A stretch of 64,000 nucleotides of DNA, taken from positions 93,079-157,078 of the forward strand of contig NZ_CVST01000012.1 in NCBI RefSeq assembly GCF_001180225.1, in the 5' to 3' direction. This DNA comes from Candidatus Pelagibacter communis. GTDB lineage: Bacteria; Pseudomonadota; Alphaproteobacteria; Pelagibacterales; Pelagibacteraceae. The translations under genes and the position numbers were made by a program. The notes beneath the pieces are model-generated. The model was not told the DNA's origin and did not search any database. It was given only the letters and a program-made list of their open reading frames with translations. Positions 43,836 through 52,585 of the stretch are shown here, one piece after another. The stretch's first letter is position 1, and the number at the start of each line of letters is the position of its first letter.

Positions 43836-44714
43836 ATGAAAAATCTCATAATCGTTACAGGTGGAGCGGGATTTGTTGGATCAAATCTAATTGAATTATT
43901 ATTGAAGAAAACTAATTATAAAATAATTAGTTTAGATAACTATTCATCAGGATCAAAAAAAAATCATATCAATCATAAAAGAGTTAAATACTTAAAAGGT
44001 GATACTTCAAAAATTGATAAAATATTAAATAAATATAAAAAAAAAATTAATGCTTTTTTTCATTTTGGAGAGTTTGCAAGAATTTTTCAAAGTTTTAAAA
44101 AATTTGATGAATGCTATCAATCAAATTCAATTGGTTCAAAAGCAGTTTTTAAATTTTGCTTAGATAATAATATAAAATTAATTTATTCAGCAACTTCTGC
44201 AAGTTTGGGAAACAAAGGTGATGATAAAAATCTTTCTCCCTATGCTTTTACAAAATCTAAAAATTTAGAATTGTTAGAAAATTTAAAAAAATGGTTTAAC
44301 TTTAAATTTGAGGTTATTTTTTTTTATAATGTTTATGGACCAAGACAAATTAAAGTTGGAGATATGGCAACTGTAATTGGAATATTTGAAAATCAATATC
44401 AATATAGAAAACCTTTAACTGTTGTTAAACCTGGTACTCAGACAAGACGATTTACTCATATTAATGACACTGTTCAAATTTGTTATGAAGCATTCAAAGC
44501 TGATAAGTGCAAATATTATAGTATTAGTAATAAAAACTCATATTCAATATTAGAAGTTGCAAAAATGTTTAAAAGCAAAATCAAGTTCTTAAAACCAAGA
44601 TTAGGTGAAAGATATGCTTCTGCTTTAACCAAAATGTCAAGTAATAACAAAATAATACAAAAATATGGAAAATTACAATTGAAAGATTATGTAAGTTCCT
44701 TTATTAAAAGCTAA
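43836..44714 (+). CDS. NAD-dependent sugar-nucleotide epimerase/dehydratase
   Basis: A 292-residue extended [21 protein letters not shown] (residues 4-21) is the NAD loop, [12 protein letters not shown] replaces the usual HLAA motif, YSATSASLG holds the catalytic Ser/Thr, and [14 protein letters not shown] the Tyr-Lys pair (about 138 and 142). FYNVYGPRQ and [12 protein letters not shown] are substrate-domain motifs. The frame stays open upstream into the 5S gene, but the correct start is the ATG at 43836: translation from 43782 would read through rRNA. The substrate is unknown and is probably a UDP-hexose. The gene directly follows 5S, so it may be expressed by read-through from the rRNA promoter. 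It lies four bases before rpmJ. Confidence 0.85.
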   Translation: MKNLIIVTGGAGFVGSNLIELLLKKTNYKIISLDNYSSGSKKNHINHKRVKYLKGDTSKIDKILNKYKKKINAFFHFGEFARIFQSFKKFDECYQSNSIGSKAVFKFCLDNNIKLIYSATSASLGNKGDDKNLSPYAFTKSKNLELLENLKKWFNFKFEVIFFYNVYGPRQIKVGDMATVIGIFENQYQYRKPLTVVKPGTQTRRFTHINDTVQICYEAFKADKCKYYSISNKNSYSILEVAKMFKSKIKFLKPRLGERYASALTKMSSNNKIIQKYGKLQLKDYVSSFIKS

Positions 44715-44718
44715 AATT

Positions 44719-44844
44719 ATGAAAATTAAAAGCTCATTAAAATCTATTAAAAAAAGAGATTTAAACTCTAAGCTTGTTAGAAGAAGAGGTAGAGTTTACG
44801 TGATTAACAAAACGAACCCAAAATTTAAAGCAAGACAGAAATAG
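44719..44844 (+). CDS. rpmJ: 50S ribosomal protein L36
   Basis: A 41-residue basic protein, [18 protein letters not shown] continuing with [18 protein letters not shown]. This is the alphaproteobacterial L36 form without the zinc-binding cysteines. The [14 protein letters not shown] core is nearly invariant, so the assignment is firm despite the small size. It binds near the peptidyl-transferase region of the large subunit. It sits four bases after the epimerase and five bases before the small oxidase-subunit gene, all on the plus strand downstream of the 5S gene, so a shared transcript is likely. Confidence 0.93.
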   Translation: MKIKSSLKSIKKRDLNSKLVRRRGRVYVINKTNPKFKARQK

Positions 44845-44848
44845 TTTT

Positions 44849-44959
44849 ATGGATAATGAAAACCATAAAAATACTTGGAATAATTTTACCAAATTTGTTT
44901 TATGGGGAACAGTTGCTGTAATTACAGTTTTAGTTTTAATGGCAATATTTCTATTATAA
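44849..44959 (+). CDS. Small aa3-type cytochrome c oxidase subunit IV-like protein
   Basis: A 36-residue protein: a polar start (MDNENHKNTWNNFTKF) followed by one hydrophobic helix (VLWGTVAVITVLVLMAIFLL). The HxxTWxxFTKF lead into a single helix is the pattern of the bacterial aa3-type oxidase subunit IV family, a small accessory helix of cytochrome c oxidase. In alphaproteobacteria such a gene often sits directly before pntA, as it does here (18-base gap). The role in the oxidase is known for the family only from structures and seems dispensable. The call is by motif and context. Confidence 0.65.
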   Translation: MDNENHKNTWNNFTKFVLWGTVAVITVLVLMAIFLL

Positions 44960-44977
44960 TATCAAACTTAAATTTTT

Positions 44978-46066
44978 ATGAATTTAGCTTCAATTTCAGA
45001 AAACCATAATATTGAAAAACGAATAGCTATAACTCCAGAAATTGCAAAAAAATATATTAGTTTAGGATTTAATTTAACATTACCAAATAATTATGGAACC
45101 CACTTAGGTTTCAGTGATGAAGATTATAAAAATTTAGGAGTTAATTTTTTAGATAATGAAGATGAAATAATTAAAAGTTCTGAAATTGTCATTCAATTAG
45201 GATTGCCAGTTGAAGAAAAGTTGTCGTTATTTAAAGAAAACCAAACTTTAATAGGTTCGTTAAATGCATTTTTAAATAAAGAAAAATTAGAGAATTTAAA
45301 ATCCAAAAAAATAAATTGTTTTTCATTAGAGTTGCTACCAAGAATAACAAGAGCGCAATCAATGGATATTTTATCATCACAAGCTAACCTAGCTGGTTAT
45401 AAAGCTGTAGTGGAGGCTTTCCAAGTTTATGAAAAAGCAATTCCAATGATGATGACAGCAGCTGGAACTGTTCCTGCTGCAAAAGTATTAGTAGTTGGAG
45501 CAGGAGTTGCTGGACTTCAAGCGATAGCAACTGCAAAAAGAATGGGAGCCATTGTATTTGCAACTGATGTCAGAATGACATCTAAAGAACAGGTTGAAAG
45601 TTTGGGTGGTAAATTTTTAACTGTTGAAGGATCTGAAAATTTAGAAACCGAAGGTGGCTATGCAAAAGAAGCTTCAGATGAATTTAAAAAGAAACAGGAA
45701 GAATTATTAACAGAGACATTAAAAAAAATTGATATAATAATTTGTACTGCTTTAATTCCAGGTAAAGAAGCTCCCAAAATTATTAAAGAAGATATGTTTA
45801 AAAATTTACAACCAGGTTCAGTTATTTATGATTTAGCAGCTGTTCAAGGAGGAAACACAGTTTTTACTGAAGCTGATAAAACTGTCGAAAAAGATGGTAT
45901 TAAAATTTTGGGGGAGGCAAATATTTTAAACAAATTGCCTGTATCAGCTTCTAATTTATATGCTAAAAATGTATTTAATTTTATCTCTAATTTATATGAT
46001 AAAGAAAATAAGAAACTAAGTATTAATTTAGAAGATGAAATAATAGAGAAAACACTTATTAAATAG
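44978..46066 (+). CDS. pntAA: NAD(P) transhydrogenase subunit alpha part 1
   Basis: A 362-residue soluble NAD(H)-binding domain (dI) of proton-translocating transhydrogenase. The alanine-dehydrogenase-like fold shows [33 protein letters not shown] (about 122-141), the Rossmann loop [20 protein letters not shown] (about 172-191) and [13 protein letters not shown]. It ends at residue 362 because the membrane part is a separate gene, the three-subunit arrangement of alphaproteobacteria. The holoenzyme uses the proton-motive force to reduce NADP+ with NADH, a major NADPH source. pntAB follows after four bases. Confidence 0.95.
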   Translation: MNLASISENHNIEKRIAITPEIAKKYISLGFNLTLPNNYGTHLGFSDEDYKNLGVNFLDNEDEIIKSSEIVIQLGLPVEEKLSLFKENQTLIGSLNAFLNKEKLENLKSKKINCFSLELLPRITRAQSMDILSSQANLAGYKAVVEAFQVYEKAIPMMMTAAGTVPAAKVLVVGAGVAGLQAIATAKRMGAIVFATDVRMTSKEQVESLGGKFLTVEGSENLETEGGYAKEASDEFKKKQEELLTETLKKIDIIICTALIPGKEAPKIIKEDMFKNLQPGSVIYDLAAVQGGNTVFTEADKTVEKDGIKILGEANILNKLPVSASNLYAKNVFNFISNLYDKENKKLSINLEDEIIEKTLIK

Positions 46067-46070
46067 TACT

Positions 46071-46379
46071 ATGGAGATAGATCCCTTTATATTTAGATTA
46101 AGCATATTCATTTTATCAATATTTGTTGGTTACTATGTTGTGTGGAGTGTAACGCCTTCATTACACACTCCATTAATGTCAGTCACAAATGCAATCTCTT
46201 CAGTAATTATTGTAGGTGCAATAATTGCAGCTTTATCTGGAAGTGAAGGAAAAGTTTTTTCATCATCCAGTATATATGGATTTTTAGCAATTATTTTAGC
46301 AGCAGTTAATATCTTTGGTGGTTTTTTAGTTACTCAAAGGATGCTTGCTATGTATAAAAAAAAGAAAAAGGATAAATAA
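46071..46379 (+). CDS. pntAB: NAD(P) transhydrogenase subunit alpha part 2
   Basis: A 102-residue membrane protein with three or four helices, including [20 protein letters not shown] followed by [13 protein letters not shown]. The [16 protein letters not shown]-type block is the family signature. It forms the part of the proton channel contributed by the alpha side of transhydrogenase. Its stop shares one base with the start of pntB (TAATG), so the two membrane subunits are translationally coupled. The gene is complete. Confidence 0.95.
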   Translation: MEIDPFIFRLSIFILSIFVGYYVVWSVTPSLHTPLMSVTNAISSVIIVGAIIAALSGSEGKVFSSSSIYGFLAIILAAVNIFGGFLVTQRMLAMYKKKKKDK

Positions 46380-47773
46380 TGTCTGCAAACTTATCTGCAA
46401 TTTTATATTTGGTATCTGGGGTATTATTTATTTTAGCTTTGAGAGGTTTATCCTCACCTGAAACTTCGAGACAAGGTAATTTATTTGGAATAATCGGAAT
46501 GGTTATTGCTGTAACAGTTACATTTCTGTCAGTTGGTAATTTTAGCTCTGGATTTATTTATGTTCTGATATTTTTAGCTATCGGTGGAAGCATTGGTGCA
46601 TTTATAGCATACCGTATACCGATGACTGCAATGCCAGAATTAGTAGCTGGATTTCATAGTTTAGTTGGTTTAGCTGCGGTATTTGTTGCAATCTCTGCAT
46701 TTATAAATCCAGCTGCATTCAATTTAGGTACACCAGGAAATATTAAGCTTGCAAGTTTAATAGAGATGGCAATTGGAGCAGCTGTTGGTGCAATTACTTT
46801 TTCTGGATCCGTTATAGCTTTTTTAAAATTACAAGGAATAATGTCAGGTGCGCCTATAACCTTTAAAGGTCAACACTTATTAAATGCATTATTATTAATA
46901 TTAATTGTAATTTTAACAATTTATCTTTGCTCAACACAATCTACCAATTTATTTTGGTTATTAATAGCAGTATCTTTTTTAATTGGATTTTTAATCATTA
47001 TTCCTATTGGTGGTGCAGACATGCCGGTTGTGATTTCGATGTTGAATTCTTACTCTGGTTGGGCTGCAGCGGGAATTGGATTTACTTTGGAAAATACAGC
47101 ACTAATTATTACTGGTGCTTTAGTTGGATCATCAGGAGCAATACTTTCATATATAATGTGTAAGGGAATGAACAGATCATTCTTTAATGTAATATTAGGT
47201 GGTTTTGGTGCTACTGATCAAGCAACTGGAGGTCAAAGTAAAGAACAAAGACCAGTAAAAAGTGGTAATGCAGACGATGCAGCTTTTTTAATGAAAAATG
47301 CTTCATCAGTTATAATTGTTCCAGGATATGGAATGGCAGTTGCGCAAGCTCAACATGCCCTTCGAGAAATGGTCGACACACTAAAAAAGAACGACATAAA
47401 GGTATCTTATGCAATTCACCCTGTAGCAGGACGAATGCCTGGACACATGAATGTATTGTTGGCGGAAGCAAATGTACCATATGATGAAGTATTTGAATTA
47501 GAGGAGATTAATAACGATTTTGCAAATGCAGATGTTGCATTTGTAATTGGTGCAAATGATGTTACTAATCCTGTAGCAAAAACAGATCCACAAAGCCCAA
47601 TTTATGGAATGCCAGTTCTAGATGTGGAAAAATGTAAATCAGTGTTATTTGTTAAAAGAAGTTTGTCTCCTGGGTATGCAGGAATTGATAATGATTTATT
47701 TTATAAAGAAAATACATTGATGTTATTTGCGGATGCAAAAAAAATGACTGAAGATATTACCAAGAATTTATAA
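46379..47773 (+). CDS. pntB: NAD(P) transhydrogenase subunit beta
   Basis: A 464-residue protein with about nine membrane helices (domain II) in residues 1-270, including IPMTAMPELVAGFHSLVGLA and MLNSYSGWAAAGIGF. A soluble NADP(H)-binding domain III follows. In it, IIVPGYGMAVAQAQHALREM (about 320-339), HPVAGRMPGHMNVLLAEANV, IGANDVTNPVAKTDPQSPI and VKRSLSPGYAGIDNDLF form the NADP pocket and lid. All expected motifs are present. It completes the pntAA-pntAB-pntB set. Transaldolase starts six bases downstream. Confidence 0.95.
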   Translation: MSANLSAILYLVSGVLFILALRGLSSPETSRQGNLFGIIGMVIAVTVTFLSVGNFSSGFIYVLIFLAIGGSIGAFIAYRIPMTAMPELVAGFHSLVGLAAVFVAISAFINPAAFNLGTPGNIKLASLIEMAIGAAVGAITFSGSVIAFLKLQGIMSGAPITFKGQHLLNALLLILIVILTIYLCSTQSTNLFWLLIAVSFLIGFLIIIPIGGADMPVVISMLNSYSGWAAAGIGFTLENTALIITGALVGSSGAILSYIMCKGMNRSFFNVILGGFGATDQATGGQSKEQRPVKSGNADDAAFLMKNASSVIIVPGYGMAVAQAQHALREMVDTLKKNDIKVSYAIHPVAGRMPGHMNVLLAEANVPYDEVFELEEINNDFANADVAFVIGANDVTNPVAKTDPQSPIYGMPVLDVEKCKSVLFVKRSLSPGYAGIDNDLFYKENTLMLFADAKKMTEDITKNL

Positions 47774-47779
47774 GATTTA

Positions 47780-48478
47780 ATGAATACAAAAATTTTTTGT
47801 GATATTGCAGATTTATCTTCAATTAAAAAATTTAATAAGAAACTGATTGTAAAAGGATTTACAACAAATCCAAGCCTAATGAGAAAAGCTGGAGCTAAAG
47901 ATTACAAATCATACTCTAAACATATTCTAAAAGTTTGTAAAAACAAACCAATTTCATTTGAAGTATTTGCTGATGATCAAATATCTATGATTGAACAAGG
48001 AAAAGAAATAAATTCTTGGGGGAAAAATGTTTACGTCAAAGTTCCGGTAGTGAATTCGAAAAATAAATTTTCAGGCAAAGTTATTAAAGAGCTAAATAGT
48101 AATAATATTAAGTTGAATATAACTGCAGTATACACAGCCAAACAAACTTCAAAAATACTTAAAGTAATAAATAAGAAAACAAAAGTAATTATATCTATTT
48201 TTGCTGGAAGAGCAGGAGACACTGGCAAAGATCCAATTCCAGAATTTGTTAAAAGTATAAAATTAGCAAAGAAATTTAAAAATGTAGAAATCTTATGGGC
48301 TAGTGTGAGAGAACCATATAATTTTTTGCAAGCTAAACAAATAGGGTGTCATATAATCACTATCCCACCAACTTTAATTGAAAAAATTGAAAAGTTCGGT
48401 AAGTCTTTTAACCAGCTAACTGTTGAAACAGTCAAAGCATTTTTAATCGATAGCAAAAAATCTAATTTTACATTATAG
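47780..48478 (+). CDS. tal: Transaldolase, TalC/F6P-aldolase-like subfamily
   Basis: A 232-residue TIM-barrel protein. FCDIADLSSIKKF opens the barrel, and KGFTTNPSLMRKAGA is the TTNPS signature. NVYVKVPVV carries the Schiff-base lysine, KLNITAVYTAKQTSKIL-like segments line the barrel, and ISIFAGRAGDTGKDP carries the FAGR motif. The protein is of the short, decameric type. It would exchange dihydroxyacetone units between sugar phosphates in the non-oxidative pentose phosphate pathway, together with transketolase (54771-56732). It follows pntB by six bases. A tRNA gene lies six bases beyond it on the other strand. Transaldolase and fructose-6-phosphate aldolase activity cannot be separated safely. 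Confidence 0.88.
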   Translation: MNTKIFCDIADLSSIKKFNKKLIVKGFTTNPSLMRKAGAKDYKSYSKHILKVCKNKPISFEVFADDQISMIEQGKEINSWGKNVYVKVPVVNSKNKFSGKVIKELNSNNIKLNITAVYTAKQTSKILKVINKKTKVIISIFAGRAGDTGKDPIPEFVKSIKLAKKFKNVEILWASVREPYNFLQAKQIGCHIITIPPTLIEKIEKFGKSFNQLTVETVKAFLIDSKKSNFTL

Positions 48479-48484
48479 ATTAAT

Positions 48485-48561
<77 letters not shown>

Positions 48562-48567
48562 ATATAT

Positions 48568-48774
48568 TCAAATTCTATTCTTGAGTTTATTTAACTTTTT
48601 AACTCTTTTAATGTTTTCTTGAAGAATTCTTTTTTTCTTTTCGGAAGGTTTTTCGTATGTATTTTTTAATTTAATAACTTTAAAAAAACCGTCTCTTTGC
48701 AGTTTTCTTTTTAAAACCCTTAATGCTTGTTCAACATTATTATCTTTAACTTCTATTTTAATAACTACCTCCAA
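48568..48774 (-). CDS. rpsU: 30S ribosomal protein S21
   Basis: A small basic protein: IKIEVKDNNVEQALRVLKRK, then LQRDGFFKVIKLK and YEKPSEKKKRI are the S21 signature. The start is unusual. The longest frame begins with TTG at 48774 (68 residues), but that codon sits inside a strong Shine-Dalgarno GGAGG (48768-48772). The ATT at 48760-48762 lies five bases after that motif and would start a 64-residue protein of the usual family N-terminus. No ATG or GTG is available. I list the longer frame and favour the ATT start. S21 helps mRNA selection on the small subunit. tRNA-fMet follows six bases downstream. Confidence 0.9.
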   Translation of the reverse strand: MEVVIKIEVKDNNVEQALRVLKRKLQRDGFFKVIKLKNTYEKPSEKKKRILQENIKRVKKLNKLKNRI

Positions 48775-48783
48775 AAAAGTGGT

Positions 48784-48812
48784 TTGTTATCACTTTTATT
48801 AATTTATGTCTA
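48784..48812 (-). promoter_or_regulatory. Possible promoter of rpsU - tRNA-fMet
   Basis: On the minus strand, TAGACA (48812-48807) and TAACAA (48789-48784) are separated by 17 bases. They lie just upstream of the GGAGG ribosome-binding site of rpsU. The spacing is ideal but both boxes deviate from consensus, so this is a candidate only. Confidence 0.35.
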
Positions 48813-48819
48813 TTAGTTT

Positions 48820-48882
48820 TGTTCATTATATACTTGTTTGACTAACTTTATTTTGTTTTTCTTTTTCCTTTTTCTCTCTCTT
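48820..48882 (-). repeat. 63-base segment also present inverted at 63938-64000
   Basis: This stretch covers the last codons of trcR and the following 3' flank. Read on the minus strand it is identical, base for base, to the plus-strand sequence 63938-64000 at the end of the window. It is the natural copy: it continues the trcR reading frame and its intergenic flank. The other copy interrupts pal. Confidence 0.9.
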
Positions 48883-49407
48883 AATTCTTCTTTCAGCTTT
48901 TTCTATTGCATCCATTAGATCTTTTTGAGAAAATAAATTTAATGCTACTGGATCTTTAGGATTAAGATTATTGTAATTCCAGTAACTTTTATTTCTTATA
49001 GAAGTTACAGAATTTTTTGTAATTCCAACCAATTTAGCTATTTGTGAATCCTTTAAAATATTATGTTGTCTGATAAGCCACAAAGCAGAATCAGGTTTAT
49101 CTTGTCTTTTTGAAAGAGGGATATACTTTTTTATTTTCTTTTCATCATTTGAAATCTCAATATCGCTACTCTTGATTTGTAGCGGTCTATTCTCATCTTC
49201 AGATGATAATTCTATTTCTTCTCTTGAAAGTTGTCCTGAAATAATTGGATTATAAGCTTTAATCCCTTTCGCAACTTCCCCATCTGCTATACCTTGTATT
49301 TCTACTTCGTGTAGTTTGCAGAAATCTGCAATCTGTTTAAATGTAAGAGTTGTGTTTTCTACTAACCAAACAGCAGTAGCCATTGGCATTAGAGGTGCAT
49401 TTGACAT
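48826..49407 (-). CDS. trcR: Cell-cycle transcriptional regulator TrcR (DUF1013)
   Basis: A 193-residue protein of the alphaproteobacterial DUF1013 family. PLMPMATAVWLVENTTLTFK opens it, QIADFCKLHEVEIQGIADGE is a helix-turn-helix-like part, and KAYNPIISGQLSREEI follows. A second helix-turn-helix-like unit is RQHNILKDSQIAKLVGITK, continuing NSVTSIRNKSYWN. In Caulobacter this family acts in cell-cycle control of transcription. The C-terminus is lysine- and glutamate-rich. The gene lies on the minus strand directly before rpmE, with the next gene (rpsU) 51 bases downstream. The last 60 or so bases are duplicated in inverted form at 63938-64000. Confidence 0.88.
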   Translation of the reverse strand: MSNAPLMPMATAVWLVENTTLTFKQIADFCKLHEVEIQGIADGEVAKGIKAYNPIISGQLSREEIELSSEDENRPLQIKSSDIEISNDEKKIKKYIPLSKRQDKPDSALWLIRQHNILKDSQIAKLVGITKNSVTSIRNKSYWNYNNLNPKDPVALNLFSQKDLMDAIEKAERRIKREKKEKEKQNKVSQTSI

Positions 49408-49638
49408 TTAATTTTTCTTTTCTGATTTAAAGTTTTGAAATTTTTTATTAAATTTACTTATTCGACCTTTATCCATTAATTTCTGCTTTCCACCCGTCCA
49501 CGCAGCGTGTGATTTTGGATCAATTTCAAGTTTAAGTAAATCACCTTCAGCACCCCAAGTTGATTTTGTTTCAAATTGTGTGCCATCAGTCATTTCTACT
49601 TTTATGGTATGATAGTTTGGATGAATATTTTTTTTCAT
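49408..49638 (-). CDS. rpmE: 50S ribosomal protein L31
   Basis: A 76-residue protein: [20 protein letters not shown] opens it, then [24 protein letters not shown] and a basic tail. This is the L31 form without the zinc CxxC motif, usual in this lineage. It sits at the surface bridge between the ribosomal subunits. The ATG at 49638 has a short CGGAG-type Shine-Dalgarno a few bases upstream (AGTCTCCGCATG region on the coding strand is not ideal). trcR follows immediately. A TATAAG box overlapping the end of suhB may serve as its promoter (weak). Confidence 0.93.
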   Translation of the reverse strand: MKKNIHPNYHTIKVEMTDGTQFETKSTWGAEGDLLKLEIDPKSHAAWTGGKQKLMDKGRISKFNKKFQNFKSEKKN

Positions 49639-49673
49639 GCGGAGACTTATAACAAAAGAAAATTTTAAAACAA

Positions 49674-50414
49674 TTAAAAGTTAACTAATTTTTCAAGCAT
49701 TTTACTATTAATTGCACTACTTGAAGCTCGGATATCAATATTCTTTATATCAAACTTGTTGATTTCGTTAATTATTCCACCAGCCTCTACAACCATCAAA
49801 GCACCAGCTGCAACATCCCAAATATTTATTTTATTATGAAAAAAACCATCAAGTCTTCCACAGGCCACATACGCGAGATCAAGTGCTGCACATCCACTAC
49901 ATCTCATATTTAGGTCACTAAATTTTGTACCTTCATGATTACTTGAAAATAAACAATCTTCGGTAGAATTTTTTTTTGACACTCTTAGTCTTTGATTATT
50001 TAGATATGCCCCCTTGTTTTTTTCAGAGAAAAACATTTCATCTTTTATTGGGTCAAAAATTAATCCACTTATAATTTCGTTATTAGAGATGTGAGCAATA
50101 CAAATAGCAAAGTGTGGAATTCCATGAAGAAAATTAGTGGTTCCATCTATTGGATCTATAATCCAAAAATTTTCCTTGTCCTTGTTATTTATCTTGCCGG
50201 TTTCTTCTGTTATAAAGGAGTAATTTTTTTTTGATTTAGATAATTCTTCTATTAAAATTTTTTCTACATTTTTATCTGTTTTTGTAACAAAATCGTAAGG
50301 GCCCTTTTTAGAAACTTGTAATTTTTCCACTTCACCAAAATCTCTTATTACAGATTTAGATGCTTTTTCAGCAGCTTTTATCATTAAATTAAGATTTGAA
50401 GATATCGATATCAT
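49674..50414 (-). CDS. suhB: Inositol monophosphatase family phosphatase
   Basis: A 246-residue magnesium-dependent phosphatase. FITEETG (about 67-73) supplies the metal-binding Glu, [20 protein letters not shown] (about 82-101) the DPxDGT metal site, and [17 protein letters not shown] (about 197-213) the C-terminal WDxAAG motif. All metal ligands are present. The family hydrolyses inositol-1-phosphate and related sugar phosphates, and SuhB also supports rRNA processing in some bacteria. It lies two bases from the efp stop and is upstream of rpmE on the minus strand. The exact substrate is not determined. Confidence 0.9.
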   Translation of the reverse strand: MISISSNLNLMIKAAEKASKSVIRDFGEVEKLQVSKKGPYDFVTKTDKNVEKILIEELSKSKKNYSFITEETGKINNKDKENFWIIDPIDGTTNFLHGIPHFAICIAHISNNEIISGLIFDPIKDEMFFSEKNKGAYLNNQRLRVSKKNSTEDCLFSSNHEGTKFSDLNMRCSGCAALDLAYVACGRLDGFFHNKINIWDVAAGALMVVEAGGIINEINKFDIKNIDIRASSSAINSKMLEKLVNF

Positions 50415-50415
50415 T

Positions 50416-50976
50416 TCAAATCTTTTTTACGTATTCTAAATTTCGAGTATCAACAATTACGTCGTCTCCTGCCTCTATAAACGGTGGAACTTGAATATTT
50501 AAACCATTATCTAAGGTTGCAGGTTTATAAGATGAGGATACAGTTTGACCTTTTAGTGCTGCATCAGTAGTTTCAATTTTACACTGTATCTGATTTGGTA
50601 ATTCAACTGAAATTGGATTTTCATTATAAAAACTTACAGATACCTCAAGATTTTCAGTTAATAATTTACCTTGTTCTCCAATAATTTCTTTTTTAATTTC
50701 AATTTGTTCAAAAGTTTTGGGTTCCATAAAAAAATAATTAACATCATCTTCATACATATAATTATATTTATTCTCATCTAGTGATGCTTTTTCTACAGTT
50801 TCACTAGATCTAAATCTTTCATTTAGTTTGGTATTTTTACCAACACTTTTCATTTCAACCTGTGCAAACGCACCACCTTTTCCAGGTTTTACATGTTGTG
50901 TTTTTAAAACTTGCCAAAGATCATTTTTATATTCCAATAGCATTCCAACTCTAATTTCACTTGCATTTATTTTCAT
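50416..50976 (-). CDS. efp: Elongation factor P
   Basis: A 186-residue translation factor. The N-terminal KOW-like domain contains QHVKPGKGGAFAQVEMK, with the lysine that is modified in many bacteria at about residue 33. The OB domains carry FMEPKTFEQIEIKKE, and the C-terminal signature is TDAALKGQTVSSSYKPATLD continuing to QVPPFIEAGDDVIVDTR. It relieves ribosome stalling at polyproline stretches. Its start overlaps the thiE stop by four bases, so it is coupled to the upstream genes. No modification enzyme gene (epmA/earP) was seen in the window. Confidence 0.95.
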   Translation of the reverse strand: MKINASEIRVGMLLEYKNDLWQVLKTQHVKPGKGGAFAQVEMKSVGKNTKLNERFRSSETVEKASLDENKYNYMYEDDVNYFFMEPKTFEQIEIKKEIIGEQGKLLTENLEVSVSFYNENPISVELPNQIQCKIETTDAALKGQTVSSSYKPATLDNGLNIQVPPFIEAGDDVIVDTRNLEYVKKI

Positions 50977-51587
50977 ATTAAACTTTCTATAGCTTCTACA
51001 GGTTTGTATTTTTTATTGTTCCAAATATAGCCTGAGATAGCTAAAAAATTTACATTGTTCAATAAAAGTTTTTTATAGTTCTCATTTGTTATTCCACCAA
51101 TAGCTACGATAGGAATATTTGTTAATTTCTTTACTTTATTCAAAGTTTCTATTTTAGCACTGTATTTAACTTTTTTTGTTTTTGTTGGAAAAAAAGCACC
51201 AAACGCAATGTAATTAGCTTTATTTTTAATTGCCTCTTTTGCAAGTTTAATTGAGTTATGACATGTTATACCAATAATTTTATTTCTAATTATTTTTTTG
51301 GCCTCTTTAATATTCATATCTTTTTGCCCCAAATGACATCCATCAGCGTTTAATTTTTTTGCAATAATTGGGTCATCATTAACAATAAATTTTACTCTAT
51401 TATTTTTACATATTTGTCTAATTTTTTTTCCTATCAAAATTTTTTTCTTAAAAGAGTATTGTTTAAATCTCATTTGAAAAAAACTAATTTTATCTGATTT
51501 TAATACTTTGTTTAGATTTTGGTAAAAATCCTTCTTAATTTTATTTGGAGAGATAAGATAGATAAATTTTTTTTTATTTATTCTCAA
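50973..51587 (-). CDS. thiE: Thiamine-phosphate synthase
   Basis: A 204-residue TIM-barrel protein of the ThiE/TenI family. FFQMRFKQYSFKKK marks the first pyrophosphate-side strand, NDDPIIAKKLNADGCHLGQ (about 71-89) the HLGQ motif, GITCHNSIKLAKEAI the next, YIAFGAFFPTKTK and VAIGGITNENYKKLL the phosphate loop. The GCHLGQKDM and GPxFxTxTK-like motifs favour a true ThiE, although the Cys in GITCHN replaces the usual Ser and TenI cannot be ruled out. SAR11 members are known to depend on thiamine precursors, so a retained coupling enzyme is plausible. Start is TTG at 51587, overlapping fba by 14 bases. Confidence 0.8.
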   Translation of the reverse strand: MRINKKKFIYLISPNKIKKDFYQNLNKVLKSDKISFFQMRFKQYSFKKKILIGKKIRQICKNNRVKFIVNDDPIIAKKLNADGCHLGQKDMNIKEAKKIIRNKIIGITCHNSIKLAKEAIKNKANYIAFGAFFPTKTKKVKYSAKIETLNKVKKLTNIPIVAIGGITNENYKKLLLNNVNFLAISGYIWNNKKYKPVEAIESLI

Positions 51588-52584
51588 GATCGCTTGACCA
51601 TTTGCCTTGAGCAGCTAAAGTACACATTCTTGCTCTATGGTTAAATACATGCTGTGTTTCGGTGATTTTAGTTGTATCTTTAGACCAAAATTTAAGAGCA
51701 CTTTGTTGTAAAGCTCTACCATATGAATAGGTCATTATAAAATTGGTACTATTGTTCATGTTAATTAAATTTAGATTTTCTGTTGCTTCTATTTCGGATT
51801 GACCTCCAGACAAGAAAGCTATCCCTGGGACCTCCGTTGGCACTGAATTTTTAAGACATTCAAGTGTTTTGTCTGAAACTTCTTCATTAGAGATTTTGTT
51901 TTTTGAATTACTGCCAGCTAAAATCATATTTGGCTTTAATATAATCCCTGACAAATCAGTTTTATTCAAAATTAATTCTTCAAAGCAATTTTTTATAACT
52001 TCTGAAGTTTTTTCCAAACACTCATCTGCTGAATGATCACCATCCATCAAAACCTCTGGTTCTACTATAGGAACCATCCCACATTCTTGAACTAAAGCGG
52101 CATATCTTGCAAGTGCATGAGCATTGGAATGAATTGCAAGTTTGCTAGGATAGTTATTGCTTATTGAATAAACACCTCTCCATTTTGTAAATCTTGCACC
52201 AAGCTCGTAGTATTTTTTTAATCTTTCTCTTAGCCCGTCTAACCCTTCTGTAATTTTTTCCTCTGGAGAGTTTGCTAAGTTTTTTGCACCCGTATCTACT
52301 TTAATTCCAGGTACTGCTCCACTAGCAGAGATTAATTCAGGAATTGATTTACCTAAACTTGAAATTTGGTTTATTGTTTCATCGTATAAGATCACACCAC
52401 CGATACAATCTTTCATACTTTCTGAACTAAAAAGAGTTTCTCTAAAAGCTAGTCTGTTTTTTGGTGTAGATTCAACATTAACAGCCTCAAGTCTTTTCGT
52501 CATAGTTCCGTTACTTTCATCTGCCGCAAGTATTCCTTTGCCATTTGAAAGTATTTTAAGAGCTATTTTATTTAGTTCTGACAT
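51574..52584 (-). CDS. Fructose-bisphosphate aldolase, class I
   Basis: A 336-residue class I aldolase. GKGILAADESNGTMTKRLEA (about 14-33) is the family signature, FTKWRGVYSI holds the substrate-binding lysine, VPIVEPEVLMDGDHS the next strand, and GIILKPNMILAGS the Schiff-base lysine. FLSGGQSEIEATENLN and YSYGRALQQSALKFW complete the set. It cleaves fructose-1,6-bisphosphate without a metal ion. It lies one base from pgk and overlaps thiE, giving a tkt-gap-pgk-fba order. No phosphofructokinase gene is present in the window, so the direction may be gluconeogenic. Confidence 0.93.
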   Translation of the reverse strand: MSELNKIALKILSNGKGILAADESNGTMTKRLEAVNVESTPKNRLAFRETLFSSESMKDCIGGVILYDETINQISSLGKSIPELISASGAVPGIKVDTGAKNLANSPEEKITEGLDGLRERLKKYYELGARFTKWRGVYSISNNYPSKLAIHSNAHALARYAALVQECGMVPIVEPEVLMDGDHSADECLEKTSEVIKNCFEELILNKTDLSGIILKPNMILAGSNSKNKISNEEVSDKTLECLKNSVPTEVPGIAFLSGGQSEIEATENLNLINMNNSTNFIMTYSYGRALQQSALKFWSKDTTKITETQHVFNHRARMCTLAAQGKWSSDLENK

Positions 52585-52585
52585 A

